Source of the DNA: Olsenella uli
GTDB taxonomy: Bacteria; Actinomycetota; Coriobacteriia; Coriobacteriales; Atopobiaceae
Length of the DNA stretch: 64,000 nt
Assembly (NCBI RefSeq): GCF_016899935.1
Contig: NZ_JACJJK010000008.1
Span: 40,957 to 104,956 of the forward strand
Direction: 5' to 3'
Shown here in pieces: positions 1-7,461 of the stretch. The notes under the pieces were generated by a model. It did no database searches, had not been told where the DNA came from, and saw only the letters and a program-made list of their open reading frames with translations. Position numbers and translations under genes: made by a program. Each line of letters starts with the position of its first letter. The first letter of the stretch is position 1.

Positions 1-111
1 GACCGGGCGCCCCTCGGCGGCCGAGGGGTGCGTGAGGGCGGAGACGATCAGGTCCTGGTTCTCAAAGTGGTGGCCGCAGACCCGCTCGGCCTCGGCCACG
101 CGCTGGTGCAT
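1..111 (-). CDS. rnc: Ribonuclease III, N-terminal fragment
   Basis: Double-strand-specific endoribonuclease that processes rRNA precursors and other structured RNAs. Only the first 37 codons lie in the window; the gene runs off the left edge. The visible residues include FENQDLIVSALTHPS, which matches the start of the RNase III catalytic domain (usual form L..ALTHPSY). I place the start at the ATG at 111. A TTG two codons upstream (117) sits better behind a GGGGGT ribosome-binding site and may be the true start. It follows acpP by about 20 bases on the same strand, the order plsX-acpP-rnc that is common in bacteria. Confidence 0.85.
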   Translation of the reverse strand, partial: MHQRVAEAERVCGHHFENQDLIVSALTHPSAAEGRPV

Positions 112-131
112 CTTCAACGATCGGACCCCCG

Positions 132-371
132 CTACCGGGCGGCGGCGATGGCGTCGACGACCTGGCCGATCGTGACGATCGAGCCCACCGCGTCGTCCGC
201 GAAGGTCATGGAGAACTCGTCCTCGAGCGCGGTCACGAGCTCGAGCAGGTCGAACGAGTCGGCGCCGAGCTCCTTGAGGTTGGTGGTCTCGTCGAGCGTG
301 ACGTCCTCCCCGAGCGAGAGCGTGTCGTCGACGACCTCGATGACCTTGGCGAGAATAGCGTCGCGGTCCAT
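132..371 (-). CDS. acpP: Acyl carrier protein
   Basis: Carries growing acyl chains on a phosphopantetheine arm during fatty-acid synthesis in the cytoplasm. The 79-residue acidic protein has the modification site GADSFDLLEL with the acceptor serine at residue 39; the usual DSL is DSF here. Length and charge are typical of the family. An ATG start follows a GGAGGAA ribosome-binding site. It lies between plsX and rnc on the same strand, 85 bases after plsX, and is probably co-transcribed with it. Other carrier proteins cannot be fully excluded, but the plsX neighbour makes the fatty-acid ACP by far the best reading. Confidence 0.93.
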   Translation of the reverse strand: MDRDAILAKVIEVVDDTLSLGEDVTLDETTNLKELGADSFDLLELVTALEDEFSMTFADDAVGSIVTIGQVVDAIAAAR

Positions 372-456
372 GGTTCCTCCTTGCGTGCGGGGCGCGGGCG
401 CCCCTGGTTGCGTGTCCCTCAGATTCTACCCCGTCGGGCGCGGCGGCGCCTCGGCG

Positions 457-1446
457 CTAGCCGGCGATCTCGCAGGCGTCCGCGATCTTCTCGCAGAGCC
501 CCGCGCGCACGGCGGCGGCCGCGGCGAGCGTGCCCTTGCGGACCGCCTGCGCGCTCGTGGCGCCGTGGCCCTTCACCACCGGGGCGCGCAGGCCCAAAAG
601 GATCGCGCCGCCGTACTCGTCGCCGGACATCTCGGCGGCAAGCGACTTGAGCGACCCGGCGAGCAGCGCCATGCCGATCTTGTTGGTGAGCGACGCCTCC
701 ATCGCGGCCTTGAGCCGCTTGATGACGAACTTGCCCGTGCCCTCGATGGACTTGAGGGCCACGTTGCCGGTGAAGCCGTCCGCCACGATCACGTCAAAGG
801 TGCCGGCGAGCAGGTCCGTGCCCTCGGCGTTGCCCGCAAAGCCGCAGTTGCCGGCCTCGAGCGCCGCGTGGTAGGCGAGCGCCATCTCCGAGCCCTTGGT
901 GTCCTCGGAGCCGTTGCAGAGAAGCCCCACGCGCGGGCTCTCCACGCCCAGGACGGCGTGGCTGTAGGCGCGTCCCATGTGCGCGAACTGCACGAGCACG
1001 TCGGGCTTGACGTCGGCGTTGGCGCCCATGTCCAGAAACACGGTCGGCCTGCCGGAGACGCCGGGGAACGGCAGCGAGAGCGCGGGGCGCTTGATGCCCT
1101 TGAGCCGTCCCACGCCAAAGGTGGCGGCGGTGAGCACGGCGCCGGTGGAGCCGGCCGAGAAGAGCCCGTCGGCCTCGCCCGCGCGCACGGCGGCGGCGGC
1201 GCGCACGATGCTCGCGTCCTTCTTCTGGCGCACGGCGTTGGCCGGGTGCTCGGACATCGCGATGACCTGGGTCGTCACGAGCGCCCGCGCGCGGCTGTGC
1301 GCGGCGGCGAAGGGCTCGACCACCTCGGCCGCACCGGCGACGAGCACCTCGAGCTCGGAATCGTCCTCGAGCGCCTGGGCCACGCCCTCGAGCAGGACCT
1401 CGGGCTCCTTGTCCGCTCCCATGACGTCTACGCAGATGGTGGTCAT
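457..1446 (-). CDS. plsX: Phosphate acyltransferase PlsX
   Basis: Converts acyl-ACP to acyl-phosphate, the first step of glycerophospholipid synthesis by the PlsX/PlsY route. The 329-residue protein begins MTTICVDVMGADKEPE, the family's DxMGGD-type N-terminus, and contains VFLDMGANADVKP and GLLCNGSEDTKG, which are typical PlsX blocks. Length matches the family (about 330). The ATG follows a GGGGAGAC ribosome-binding site. It leads a minus-strand group plsX-acpP-rnc. A CATAAT element at 1479-1484 could be its -10 box. Upstream lies an 800-base repeat array, so any promoter must sit between the array and the start. Confidence 0.95.
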   Translation of the reverse strand: MTTICVDVMGADKEPEVLLEGVAQALEDDSELEVLVAGAAEVVEPFAAAHSRARALVTTQVIAMSEHPANAVRQKKDASIVRAAAAVRAGEADGLFSAGSTGAVLTAATFGVGRLKGIKRPALSLPFPGVSGRPTVFLDMGANADVKPDVLVQFAHMGRAYSHAVLGVESPRVGLLCNGSEDTKGSEMALAYHAALEAGNCGFAGNAEGTDLLAGTFDVIVADGFTGNVALKSIEGTGKFVIKRLKAAMEASLTNKIGMALLAGSLKSLAAEMSGDEYGGAILLGLRAPVVKGHGATSAQAVRKGTLAAAAAVRAGLCEKIADACEIAG

Positions 1447-1499
1447 GTCTCCCCTTTCGCGCGTTCTTATCGCCCTCCATTATGCCACGTCGCGCGCGT

Positions 1500-2310
1500 C
1501 GCCCGCGCTTGTTGCCCGACGCGTTCCCGGAATTGCCGCGCCCGTCACGCGCGCTTCCGATATTTGGGAACCGTGACCCGAGACGTTCCAGGATTTGCCG
1601 CTCGTGTTCCGACCGCCTCCAAGAATCGACGCCCTTGTCGCAGAGCGTTCCCGGAATCGTCGACCTTGTCTCAGGATGTTCCGAGAATCGGCGCCCTGTC
1701 ACAGGGCGCCCCAGGAATCGCCGACCTTGTCCCAGTGTCTTCTAGAAATCGCCACCCTTGTCACAGGGCGCTCCAGGAATCGTCACCCTTGTTGCGAGCA
1801 CCTCTACGAATTGGCTCCCTTGTTCCGGCATCTTCCGAGAATCGCTGACCTTGTTCCGAGGGCATCTAGGAATTGCCGACCTTGTCGTGGGGTCTTCCGG
1901 GAATCGGGGCCCTTGCCCCGGCATCCTCTTGAAATCGCCGGCCTTGTCCCGGCCGTTTCTAAGAATCGTCAGCCTTGCACCACCCAAAGTGGGTTCGGCG
2001 GGACAAGGGCGCGCATTGCTGGACGCTGGGATGACAAGGGCAGCGTTTTCTAGACGGCCACGCGACAAGGGCGGCAATTCTTGGAGGCGGCCGGGACAAG
2101 GACGGGGATTCTCGGAAGGCGCCGGGACAAGGGCTCCGATTCCCGGAGCGTCTTGTGACGAAGACGCCGATTCTTGGAGGCAATCGGAACAGGGTCGGCG
2201 ATTCCGGGAACGCTCTGCGACAGGGGCGCCGATTCTCGGAACGCTCTGCGACAAGGGCGGCAATTCTTGGAGGCGGCCGGAACGGAGGCGCCGATTCCTG
2301 GGCCCGCGTC
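1500..2310. repeat. Mirrored array of degenerate 31-bp repeats (array 1)
   Basis: Gene-free stretch between plsX and rpmF. In the left half the word CTTGTC or a close variant recurs at 1634, 1665, 1696, 1726, 1757, 1788, 1819, 1850, 1881, 1912, 1943 and 1974, and weaker units can be traced back to about 1508. In the right half its complement GACAAG recurs at 2002, 2033, 2064, 2095, 2126, 2157, 2188, 2219, 2250 and 2281. Spacing is 31 bases almost without exception. A right-half unit reads roughly GCGACAAGGGCGGCGATTCT followed by a variable linker of about 11 bases. Orientation flips near 1990, making one long imperfect palindrome. A 31-base period rotates the frame, so this is not a protein repeat. 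Confidence 0.9.
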
Positions 2311-2335
2311 CGGCGAGAAGGACCTCGGCGCACGC

Positions 2336-2367
2336 AAAACGGGGCCGGACCCGAAGGGCCGACCCCG
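2336..2367 (-). terminator. Rho-independent terminator of rpmF
   Basis: On the minus strand a GC-rich stem of about 12 bases with a TTCG-type loop is followed by TTTT, about 20 bases after the rpmF stop codon. A stem of the same design follows rpmB and cspA. Confidence 0.8.
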
Positions 2368-2388
2368 TCACGTCGTCTGTGAGCGGTG

Positions 2389-2568
2389 CTACTCGGTGAC
2401 GATGACCTCGCGGTCCTTGTAGTGACCGCAGTTGGGGCACACGTGGTGCGGGAGCTTGGGGGCGCCGCACTGCGGGCACACGGAGCGCGCCGGCGCGCCG
2501 AGCTTGCTGTTGGCCGAACGACGGGAGTGGGTGGCGCCGCGGCCCTTCTTCTGCTTGGGTACTGCCAT
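2389..2568 (-). CDS. rpmF: 50S ribosomal protein L32
   Basis: Small zinc-ribbon protein of the large ribosomal subunit. The 59-residue product begins MAVPKQKKGRGATHSRRSAN, the L32 hallmark, and has two CPxC knuckles at residues 31-34 and 44-47, so it is the zinc-binding (C+) form. The ATG at 2568 follows an AGAGAGG ribosome-binding site. It lies downstream of the DUF177 gene, as in many bacteria where the DUF177 protein, rpmF and plsX are neighbours, but the repeat array here separates it from plsX. Confidence 0.96.
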   Translation of the reverse strand: MAVPKQKKGRGATHSRRSANSKLGAPARSVCPQCGAPKLPHHVCPNCGHYKDREVIVTE

Positions 2569-2643
2569 GTCAAACCTCTCTTGTCACGAAGGCGCCCGCC
2601 GCTCGCCCACGGAGGCGCTCATTACCAATTCACGCAAGGAGAC

Positions 2644-2649
2644 ACTATA
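2644..2649 (-). promoter_or_regulatory. Putative -10 box of rpmF
   Basis: TATAGT on the minus strand, about 75 bases before the rpmF start and after the DUF177 gene. I see no convincing -35 box, so rpmF may be transcribed both from here and by read-through. Confidence 0.45.
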
Positions 2650-2687
2650 GCACGAGTCCAGAAAAAGGGCACGTGCTCAGCAATTCT

Positions 2688-3272
2688 TCACTCTGCGGGC
2701 GTCCCGTCGTCCTCAGCGCCGGATAGGTCGAGCCCCGCCAGCGCCGAGAAGGGCGACGACTCGAGGCGCTCGGCCTCGCGCCGGGCCTCGAGCTCGGCGA
2801 CGTGACCGCAGTCCCCCTCGTTGAGGTTGGCGCCGCAAACCGGGCAGAGGCCGGCGCAGTCCTCGCGGCACAGCACGACGAACGGCGTGTCCATCACGAG
2901 CGCCGAGAGCAGCGCCCCGGAGAGGTCGATCGTGTTGTCGGGCGCGACGAGCTCGAAGTCCGCCTCGTCCTCGTCGTCGGAGAGGCGCTCGGGCTCCTCG
3001 AAGAGGTAGTAGCCGTCGACCTCGGCCGCCACGTCGAACTCGGCCGGTTCGAGGCAGCGGTCGCACGTCCCGACCACGTGCGCCCGGACGAGCCCCGTGG
3101 CGAGGATGCCCTCCCCGGCGTTGGTGAGCACGAGGTCGTAGTCGAGCCCGCCCGGCAGGGAGAACTCGTGGTCGCCCAGCTCGTAGCCGGCGACGTCGAG
3201 GTGGCCGGCGAGCGGGAGCGTATCCCCCGCGCCCGAGAGCCGGTCGTCGATGACAAAGGGAAGCGGCTGCAT
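2688..3272 (-). CDS. DUF177 (YceD-family) protein
   Basis: Member of the DUF177/YceD family, linked genetically to ribosomal protein L32 and 23S rRNA handling in other bacteria and plant plastids; the precise reaction is unknown. The 194-residue protein has a first CDRC pair near residue 73 and a C-terminal cluster with CRED CAGLCPVCG and GDC, typical of the family and probably metal-binding. It is followed by rpmF and preceded 8 bases upstream by the SepIVA-like gene, with which it is probably co-transcribed. The same set occurs in mycobacteria (Rv2927c, Rv2926c, rnc), which supports the call. Confidence 0.88.
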   Translation of the reverse strand: MQPLPFVIDDRLSGAGDTLPLAGHLDVAGYELGDHEFSLPGGLDYDLVLTNAGEGILATGLVRAHVVGTCDRCLEPAEFDVAAEVDGYYLFEEPERLSDDEDEADFELVAPDNTIDLSGALLSALVMDTPFVVLCREDCAGLCPVCGANLNEGDCGHVAELEARREAERLESSPFSALAGLDLSGAEDDGTPAE

Positions 3273-3280
3273 GATCGCGG

Positions 3281-3778
3281 CTACCAGGGCACGTTGTTGG
3301 TGGTGTTGCGCGGGCCGGAGTTCTCGTCGAGCGTCTGGCGCACGCGCGTGACGGAGCTCGTGAGGCTCTTGAGGTTCTCCTCGAGGTGGGCGAGCACCGT
3401 GTCGGCGTACTCCTCCGCGTTGTAGCGGGTGTCGCGCTCGTACTGGGCGGCCTGGTCGCGGATGCCGTCGGCCTGCTGCTGCGCGAGGCGCACGACCTCC
3501 TGGTCGCCCGCGAGAATCATCGCCTGCTGCTGGGCGTCGGCGATGATGGAGTTGGCCTGCTGCTGCGCGCGGTCGAGCATCTCCTGCTCCTCCTTGAGGA
3601 TGCGACGCGCGTCGGAGAACTCCTGCGGGAAGACCCGGCGAATCTCGTCCAGAATCTCGTAGACGTCCTGGGCGTCCACGATCTTCTTCTGGCCGTTGTC
3701 CATGAGGGGGGACTTTGCCTCGTTCACGATCTGCTCGAGCTCGTCCACCAAGCTCTCGATTTCCTCACCTGGCTGCAT
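3281..3778 (-). CDS. DivIVA/SepIVA-like coiled-coil protein
   Basis: Predicted cytoplasmic coiled-coil protein related to actinobacterial SepIVA/DivIVA, which scaffold cell division and envelope growth. The 165 residues are mostly charged and heptad-like, with glutamine- and alanine-rich segments (RAQQQANSI, DAQQQAMIL, RLAQQQADG) at about residues 85-130 and no membrane segment. The N-terminal part has a DivIVA-like segment (QDVYEILDEIRRVFPQEF). Position between coaD and the DUF177 gene matches the SepIVA locus of mycobacteria. A -10-like TACTAT lies at 3836-3841. It could be a more distant coiled-coil protein; the division role is inferred from context. Confidence 0.7.
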   Translation of the reverse strand: MQPGEEIESLVDELEQIVNEAKSPLMDNGQKKIVDAQDVYEILDEIRRVFPQEFSDARRILKEEQEMLDRAQQQANSIIADAQQQAMILAGDQEVVRLAQQQADGIRDQAAQYERDTRYNAEEYADTVLAHLEENLKSLTSSVTRVRQTLDENSGPRNTTNNVPW

Positions 3779-3835
3779 CTATGGTTCCTTTCGCGTGACT
3801 CATCGGCGCTGGGCGCAGAGGCTCCATCAAAGGCC

Positions 3836-3841
3836 ATAGTA
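3836..3841 (-). promoter_or_regulatory. Putative -10 box of the SepIVA-like/DUF177 operon
   Basis: TACTAT on the minus strand, 58 bases before the start of the coiled-coil gene, in the short AT-richer segment before array 2. No clear -35 box. Confidence 0.4.
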
Positions 3842-3935
3842 GCAGATTGGAGGCGCGGTGAGAAAGCTGCGGCCGCGCGCATCCGCAGGTTGTGGCGGTT
3901 TCGCGGGGACGGCGCGGCACGCGGGTCCGGGAAAC

Positions 3936-4196
3936 GCCGGGCTTGTACCGGGGGCTTCCGGGAATCGGGGTTCTTGTCGCGCGGCGTTCCAGAAAAGCCC
4001 GGGCGTGCGCAGGGTCGCGGCCCTCTGGCCGCGCACGGGCGACGATTTCTAGAGTCTGGCGCGACAAGGGCGGCGATTCCCGGAACCCGCTGCGACAAGG
4101 GCGGCAATTCCCGGAGTCCGTCGCGACAAGGGCGGCATTTATCGGAACCCACTGCGACAAGGGCGGGGATTCCGGGAACCGCCGGGCGAGAAGAAC
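3936..4196. repeat. Mirrored array of degenerate 31-bp repeats (array 2)
   Basis: Same family as the array at 1.5-2.3 kb, in the gap between the SepIVA-like gene and coaD. CTTGT words at 3942 and 3973 and a degenerate one at 4004 form the left half. GACAAG words at 4063, 4094, 4125 and 4156 form the right half. All are spaced by 31. The switch lies near 4018, at a GGCC-rich palindromic stretch. At 4188 the next expected unit carries GAGAAGAACG in place of GACAAGGGCG, one base out of phase. The rest of the gap (3779-3935) holds only the promoter region of the coiled-coil gene. Confidence 0.85.
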
Positions 4197-4205
4197 GCCG
4201 CGCCG

Positions 4206-4718
4206 CTACCGCCCGTAGCGCTCGAGCAGGCGCGCGTTCACGTTGGCCGGCACGAGCGTGCTCACGTCCGAGCCCATTGACGCGATCTCGCGCACGATTG
4301 ACGACGAGACGTAGCCGTACTGCGGGCTCGACATGACAAAGACGCTCTCCAGGTCCGGCGAGAGGTGGCTGTTGAGGTCGGCCTGCTGGAGCTCGTACTC
4401 GAAGTCCGTCATCGCGCGCAGGCCCTTGACCACGCCCCCGGCGCCGAGCCCCTTGACGAACTCGACGAGCAGCCCGGTGAAGGGCGCGACCTCGATGTCG
4501 GTCGGCAGCCCCTCGCAGACGAGCGCCTCGCGGATCATCTCCACGCGCTCGTCGAGCGAGAACGTGGTGCCGCGCCCGTGCTTGTTAACGGAGGCCGCCA
4601 CGGCAACCGTGACCTGCGGGAACAGGCGCCGCGTGCGGCGGATGACGTCGATATGGCCGAGCGTCACCGGGTCGAAGGTGCCCGGGACGACGACGTGGCT
4701 GATGGTCTCGCTGCTCAT
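4206..4718 (-). CDS. coaD: Phosphopantetheine adenylyltransferase
   Basis: Fourth step of CoA synthesis: adenylates 4'-phosphopantetheine to dephospho-CoA. The 170-residue protein has the nucleotidyl-transferase motif GTFDPVTLGH (residues 13-22, His22 of the TxGH signature) and the C-terminal YGYVSSSIVREIASMG block. Length fits the family (about 160-170). The ATG at 4718 overlaps the rsmD stop (ATGA), so the pair is translationally coupled. It is the last gene of the run recG-rsmD-coaD and is followed by array 2. Confidence 0.96.
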   Translation of the reverse strand: MSSETISHVVVPGTFDPVTLGHIDVIRRTRRLFPQVTVAVAASVNKHGRGTTFSLDERVEMIREALVCEGLPTDIEVAPFTGLLVEFVKGLGAGGVVKGLRAMTDFEYELQQADLNSHLSPDLESVFVMSSPQYGYVSSSIVREIASMGSDVSTLVPANVNARLLERYGR

Positions 4719-5302
4719 TTCTCGTCCTCCCCCATGCGTGCGACCAGGAGGTCGACCGTCGTTATGCCGTGCGTCCGCGAACGCGCGGGCCCCAGGGCGG
4801 GGCAGTCGAGTCCGGGCGCGTCGGCGGCGTGCTCGTAGACTACCACGGCGCCGGGCGCGAGCTGGCCCGAGGAGGCGAGCTCGTCCACGAGCGCGGTGAC
4901 CCGCCCCGCGTCCACCGCGTAGGGAGGGTCGAGAAACACGACGTCGAAGGGCGCGCCCGCCAGACCGCGCGCGGCGAGCGCGAACACGTCGCCGGCAAGC
5001 GCGCGCACCTCGTTGCGGCCGGCCCCGAGCGCCTCCGCGCTGCGCCGGATCCGCGCGGCGGCGCGGCGGTCGCGGTCCACGAACGTCGCCCGGGCGGCGC
5101 CGCGCGACAGCAGCTCGAGCCCCATCGCGCCCGAGCCGGCGAACGCGTCCAGCACCGAGCAGCCCGCGAGGTCGAGCCCGCGCGCCGAGAGGATCTGCGA
5201 CGCGATGCTCTCCCGCATGCGGTCCGTCGTGGGCCGCGTGGTCCCGCGTCCCTCGGGCGCCTCGATCCGGCGGCCGCGCCACTTCCCCCCGACGATCCTC
5301 AT
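4715..5302 (-). CDS. rsmD: 16S rRNA (guanine(966)-N2)-methyltransferase
   Basis: SAM-dependent methyltransferase that modifies G966 of 16S rRNA. The 195-residue protein starts MRIVGGKWRGRRIEAP, as RsmD proteins do, has the SAM-binding loop VLDAFAGSGAMGLELLSRGA and the catalytic DPPY in FLDPPYAVD. The start at 5302 overlaps the recG stop by four bases and the stop overlaps coaD by four, indicating one coupled operon. An open frame extends upstream into recG but has no family similarity. Confidence 0.95.
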   Translation of the reverse strand: MRIVGGKWRGRRIEAPEGRGTTRPTTDRMRESIASQILSARGLDLAGCSVLDAFAGSGAMGLELLSRGAARATFVDRDRRAAARIRRSAEALGAGRNEVRALAGDVFALAARGLAGAPFDVVFLDPPYAVDAGRVTALVDELASSGQLAPGAVVVYEHAADAPGLDCPALGPARSRTHGITTVDLLVARMGEDEK

Positions 5303-7458
5303 GCTCGCTCCAGCTCCTCGAAGTAGGCCCCGTACCTGTCGCGCACCTCGAGCGCCATCGCGCGGTGCGCGGGCGTGGCGAGGCGCGGGTCGGCGTCGGC
5401 GATCTCGCGGGCGTCGGCGTGCGCCCACTCCACGAGGTCGCGGTCGGCGTCGAGGTCCGAGACCTCGAGCGACACGCCGCCGCTCTGACGATACCCCAGA
5501 ACCTCGCCCTCGTGGCGCAGGCGCAGGTCGAGCTCCGCGAGCTCGAAGCCGTCCGAGGTGGCCTCGAGCGCGGCCAGGCGCTCGCGGGCGCGGCTGTCGC
5601 GCTTGGCGGCGCAGCTGAGAAACACCGCACCCGCCACGTCACCGCGGCCGACGCGACCGCGCAGCTGGTGCAGGGTCGCCAGGCCAAAGCGGTCCGCGTC
5701 GAGCACCACCATCACCGTGGCGTTGGGGACGTCCACGCCCACCTCCACGACCGTGGTGGTCACGAGCACCTGCGTCGCGCGCTCGCGGAAGCGCTCCATG
5801 GCGAGGTCCTTCTCGGCCGCCGGCATACGACCATGGAGCAGGTCGCAGGCGATGCCCGGCAGGACCTGGGTCCGCAGCTCCTCCAGGGTGGGGACCGCCG
5901 CGCGCGGGCGCGAGGCGGCGGCGCGCAGCCCCTCCGGGACGTCGTCGAGGGACGAGCCGTCGTCGGCGTCGTCCACAAGCGGGCAGACCACGTAGGCCTG
6001 GTGCCCGGCGGCCACGGCGTCACGGACGGCGCCCCACGCGAGGTCGAGGTTGGCGGGAGAGATCACGCGCGTCGTAACGCCCGCCCCGGCGCGCGGGCGC
6101 CGGCGGATCCGCGAGAGGTCCACGTCGCCGTAGAGCGAGAGCGCGAGCGTGCGCGGGATCGGCGTGGCCGTCATGGCCAGCAGGTCCGCGCCCGCCCCCT
6201 TGCGCCGAAGCGCCGCGCGCTCCCCCACGCCGAAGCGGTGCTGCTCGTCGATCACCACGAGCGAGAGCGTCGAGAACTCGAGCGCGTCGGAGAGCAGGGC
6301 CGTCGTGCCAAAGACCACCGTCAGCTCGCCGGCGGCGGCCGCGCGCTCGGTCAGCGAGCGCTCTGCGGCGGGCGTGGCCCCCGTGACGAGGGCCCAGCTC
6401 ACGTGCGCGGCGTCGAGCACGGGGCCGAGCTTCTCCGCGTACTGGCGCGCGAGCACCGAGGTCGGCGCCATGACGGCGGCCTGGGTCCCGGTGTCGGCGC
6501 AGGCGGCGAGCGCCACGGCGGCCACGGCGGTCTTGCCGGTGCCCACGTCACCCAGAAGCAGGCGGTTCATGACGCGCGGGGTGGCCATGTCCGCGAGGAT
6601 CTCCCGCACGGCGGCGTCCTGCTCATCGGTGAGCGAGAAGGGCAGCGCGGCGAGAAGCGCCTCGACGTGGGGGCCGTCGGTCACGTGCGCCGTCGGCTCC
6701 ACGCCGGCGAGCTCGATCTGGCGGCGCGTAAGAAGGGCGAGCTGCAGGCAGAGCAGCTCGTTGTAGGCGAGCCGCCGACGGGCGAGGTTCCCCTGGGCCA
6801 CGGAGGGCGGGAAGTGCACGTCACGCAGGGCCCGGCCGAGCGTCATGAGGCCGCGGCGGGCGGCGAGCGGGGCGGGCAGCCAGTCACAGACGTCGCCCGC
6901 GTCGGCGAGCGCCGCCGCCACAATCCGGCGCATCCAGCTCGCCGAGAGGCCCTCGGTCACGGGGTGGACCGGCAGCACGCGCGCGTAGTCGCCGGAGCCG
7001 CCGCCGGTGACGACCTCGTAGAACGGGCCCTTCATCTGCTTGAAGCCGTAGCCGAAGGTGACCTTGCCCGAGAGCGCGACCACGTCGCCCTCTCTCACCT
7101 GCTCGGCGACCCACGGCTGACGGAAGAACGTGGCCACGAGCACGCCCGTCTCGTCCATCACCGAGAGCTCCACGATCTGCAGGCGCGGCCTCGGGCGCTT
7201 GGTCTGCACGCGGTCCACCCGGGCCACGACGGTGGCGTCGGTGCCCACGTCGGCGCGGGCGATCTTCTCGACGCGCGTGAAGTCCAGGTAGCGATGGGGC
7301 ACGTGGAGCAGCAGATCGCGCACGCGGCGGATGCCGAGGCGCGCGAGGGCCTCCGCGCGGGCGCCCTTGACGTAGCGCAGGCGCTCCACAGAGTCAGAGA
7401 GGGCGCAGGTTCGCTGCACCCTCTCCGCTGCGGTCGCTATGGCGGGGCGCTCCCCCAC
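5299..7458 (-). CDS. recG: ATP-dependent DNA helicase RecG
   Basis: Branch-migration helicase that rescues stalled replication forks and resolves recombination intermediates. The 719-residue protein has an N-terminal wedge/OB region (RYLDFTRVEKI to about residue 180), Walker A LLGDVGTGKTAVAAV, the helicase box DEQHRFGVGER, a TATPIPRTLAL block and the C-terminal QLRGRVGRGD motif. Length fits the family (about 680-720). A GTG at 7458, three bases after the fakA-like stop, is the upstream-most start; a start a few codons further in is possible. It is translationally coupled to rsmD. Confidence 0.95.
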   Translation of the reverse strand: MGERPAIATAAERVQRTCALSDSVERLRYVKGARAEALARLGIRRVRDLLLHVPHRYLDFTRVEKIARADVGTDATVVARVDRVQTKRPRPRLQIVELSVMDETGVLVATFFRQPWVAEQVREGDVVALSGKVTFGYGFKQMKGPFYEVVTGGGSGDYARVLPVHPVTEGLSASWMRRIVAAALADAGDVCDWLPAPLAARRGLMTLGRALRDVHFPPSVAQGNLARRRLAYNELLCLQLALLTRRQIELAGVEPTAHVTDGPHVEALLAALPFSLTDEQDAAVREILADMATPRVMNRLLLGDVGTGKTAVAAVALAACADTGTQAAVMAPTSVLARQYAEKLGPVLDAAHVSWALVTGATPAAERSLTERAAAAGELTVVFGTTALLSDALEFSTLSLVVIDEQHRFGVGERAALRRKGAGADLLAMTATPIPRTLALSLYGDVDLSRIRRRPRAGAGVTTRVISPANLDLAWGAVRDAVAAGHQAYVVCPLVDDADDGSSLDDVPEGLRAAASRPRAAVPTLEELRTQVLPGIACDLLHGRMPAAEKDLAMERFRERATQVLVTTTVVEVGVDVPNATVMVVLDADRFGLATLHQLRGRVGRGDVAGAVFLSCAAKRDSRARERLAALEATSDGFELAELDLRLRHEGEVLGYRQSGGVSLEVSDLDADRDLVEWAHADAREIADADPRLATPAHRAMALEVRDRYGAYFEELERA

Positions 7459-7461
7459 TGC

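Noticed and set aside
28..1848. 606-residue plus-strand ORF
   Set aside because: It runs antisense through acpP, plsX and the repeat array; it has no domain pattern and exists because high-GC DNA lacks stops.
1500..2310. CRISPR array
   Set aside because: Units are contiguous and degenerate with no separation into identical repeats and unique spacers, orientation flips midway, and no cas genes are near.
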